Assembly: GCA_964035545.1 (NCBI GenBank)
Contig: OZ037765.1
Location: 15,680,698 to 15,744,697, forward strand
Origin: Bugula neritina
Lineage: Eukaryota; Bryozoa; Gymnolaemata; Cheilostomatida; Bugulidae
DNA length: 64,000 bases
Direction of reading: 5' to 3'
Each line of letters opens with the position of its first letter. Within the stretch, counting starts at the first letter, position 1. The notes under the pieces were generated by a model. It saw only the letters and a program-made list of their open reading frames with translations. It ran no database searches and was not told where the DNA came from. Positions 63,866 through 64,000 of the stretch are shown here, one piece after another. Made by a program: the position numbers and the translations under genes.

Positions 63866-64000
63866 CTAAAAAAGATAAATGAGATATGGAGCATATTACT
63901 AGACCATGATTATATATAATAATTCATAATAATATGGTAGAAGATACTAAACCTTTGCATATCACATGGCCAATTCATTACATCAAAAAGAAATTTAGGA

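Overview
This window is metazoan nuclear DNA: AT-rich, intron-rich and repeat-rich. It most likely comes from an aquatic invertebrate with motile cilia, but the species cannot be named from sequence alone. No bacterial-style operons, rRNA arrays or CRISPR arrays were seen. Gene models were built by hand from reading frames, GT/GC-AG splice sites and phase bookkeeping. In every model given, consecutive exon phases agree.

Layout. (1) 1-8587, minus: 5' part of a fold-type II PLP enzyme (threonine/serine dehydratase or racemase-like). Its introns hold a terminal-inverted-repeat (TIR) transposon, a retrotransposon gag relic and a roughly 750-bp near-perfect palindrome rich in GATCGATC. (2) 9.1-26.2 kb: a retroelement-dominated stretch with two LTR-like repeats, a deleted Gypsy copy, two head-to-tail decayed Gypsy bodies joined as a chimera, a tRNA-derived SINE candidate, palindromes, microsatellites, and a complete LTR-to-LTR element that lacks PBS, gag, protease and RT. 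(3) 26704-38067, plus: a six-exon RNF141-type RING E3 ligase gene with large TIR elements in its introns, one of them inserted into a 5' splice site. (4) 39949-40929, plus: a compact three-exon gene with its own TATA box, encoding an unrecognised 94-residue secreted protein. (5) 41777-46550, minus: a nine-coding-exon tektin-3-like gene (ciliary doublet microtubules). (6) 48988-49701: a solo LTR. (7) 50070-63865 and beyond, minus: 24 coding exons of an ANKHD1/ANKRD17 (Drosophila mask) orthologue with two ankyrin blocks and a KH domain in which the GXXG loop appears deleted.

The genes do not form one pathway. They look like independent neighbours. The observations most worth following are the small secreted-protein gene, the KH domain lacking GXXG, the inverted-repeat element that has landed in the RNF141 splice donor, and the LTR element that apparently inserted after losing most of its coding region. 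I saw no convincing new multi-gene system.
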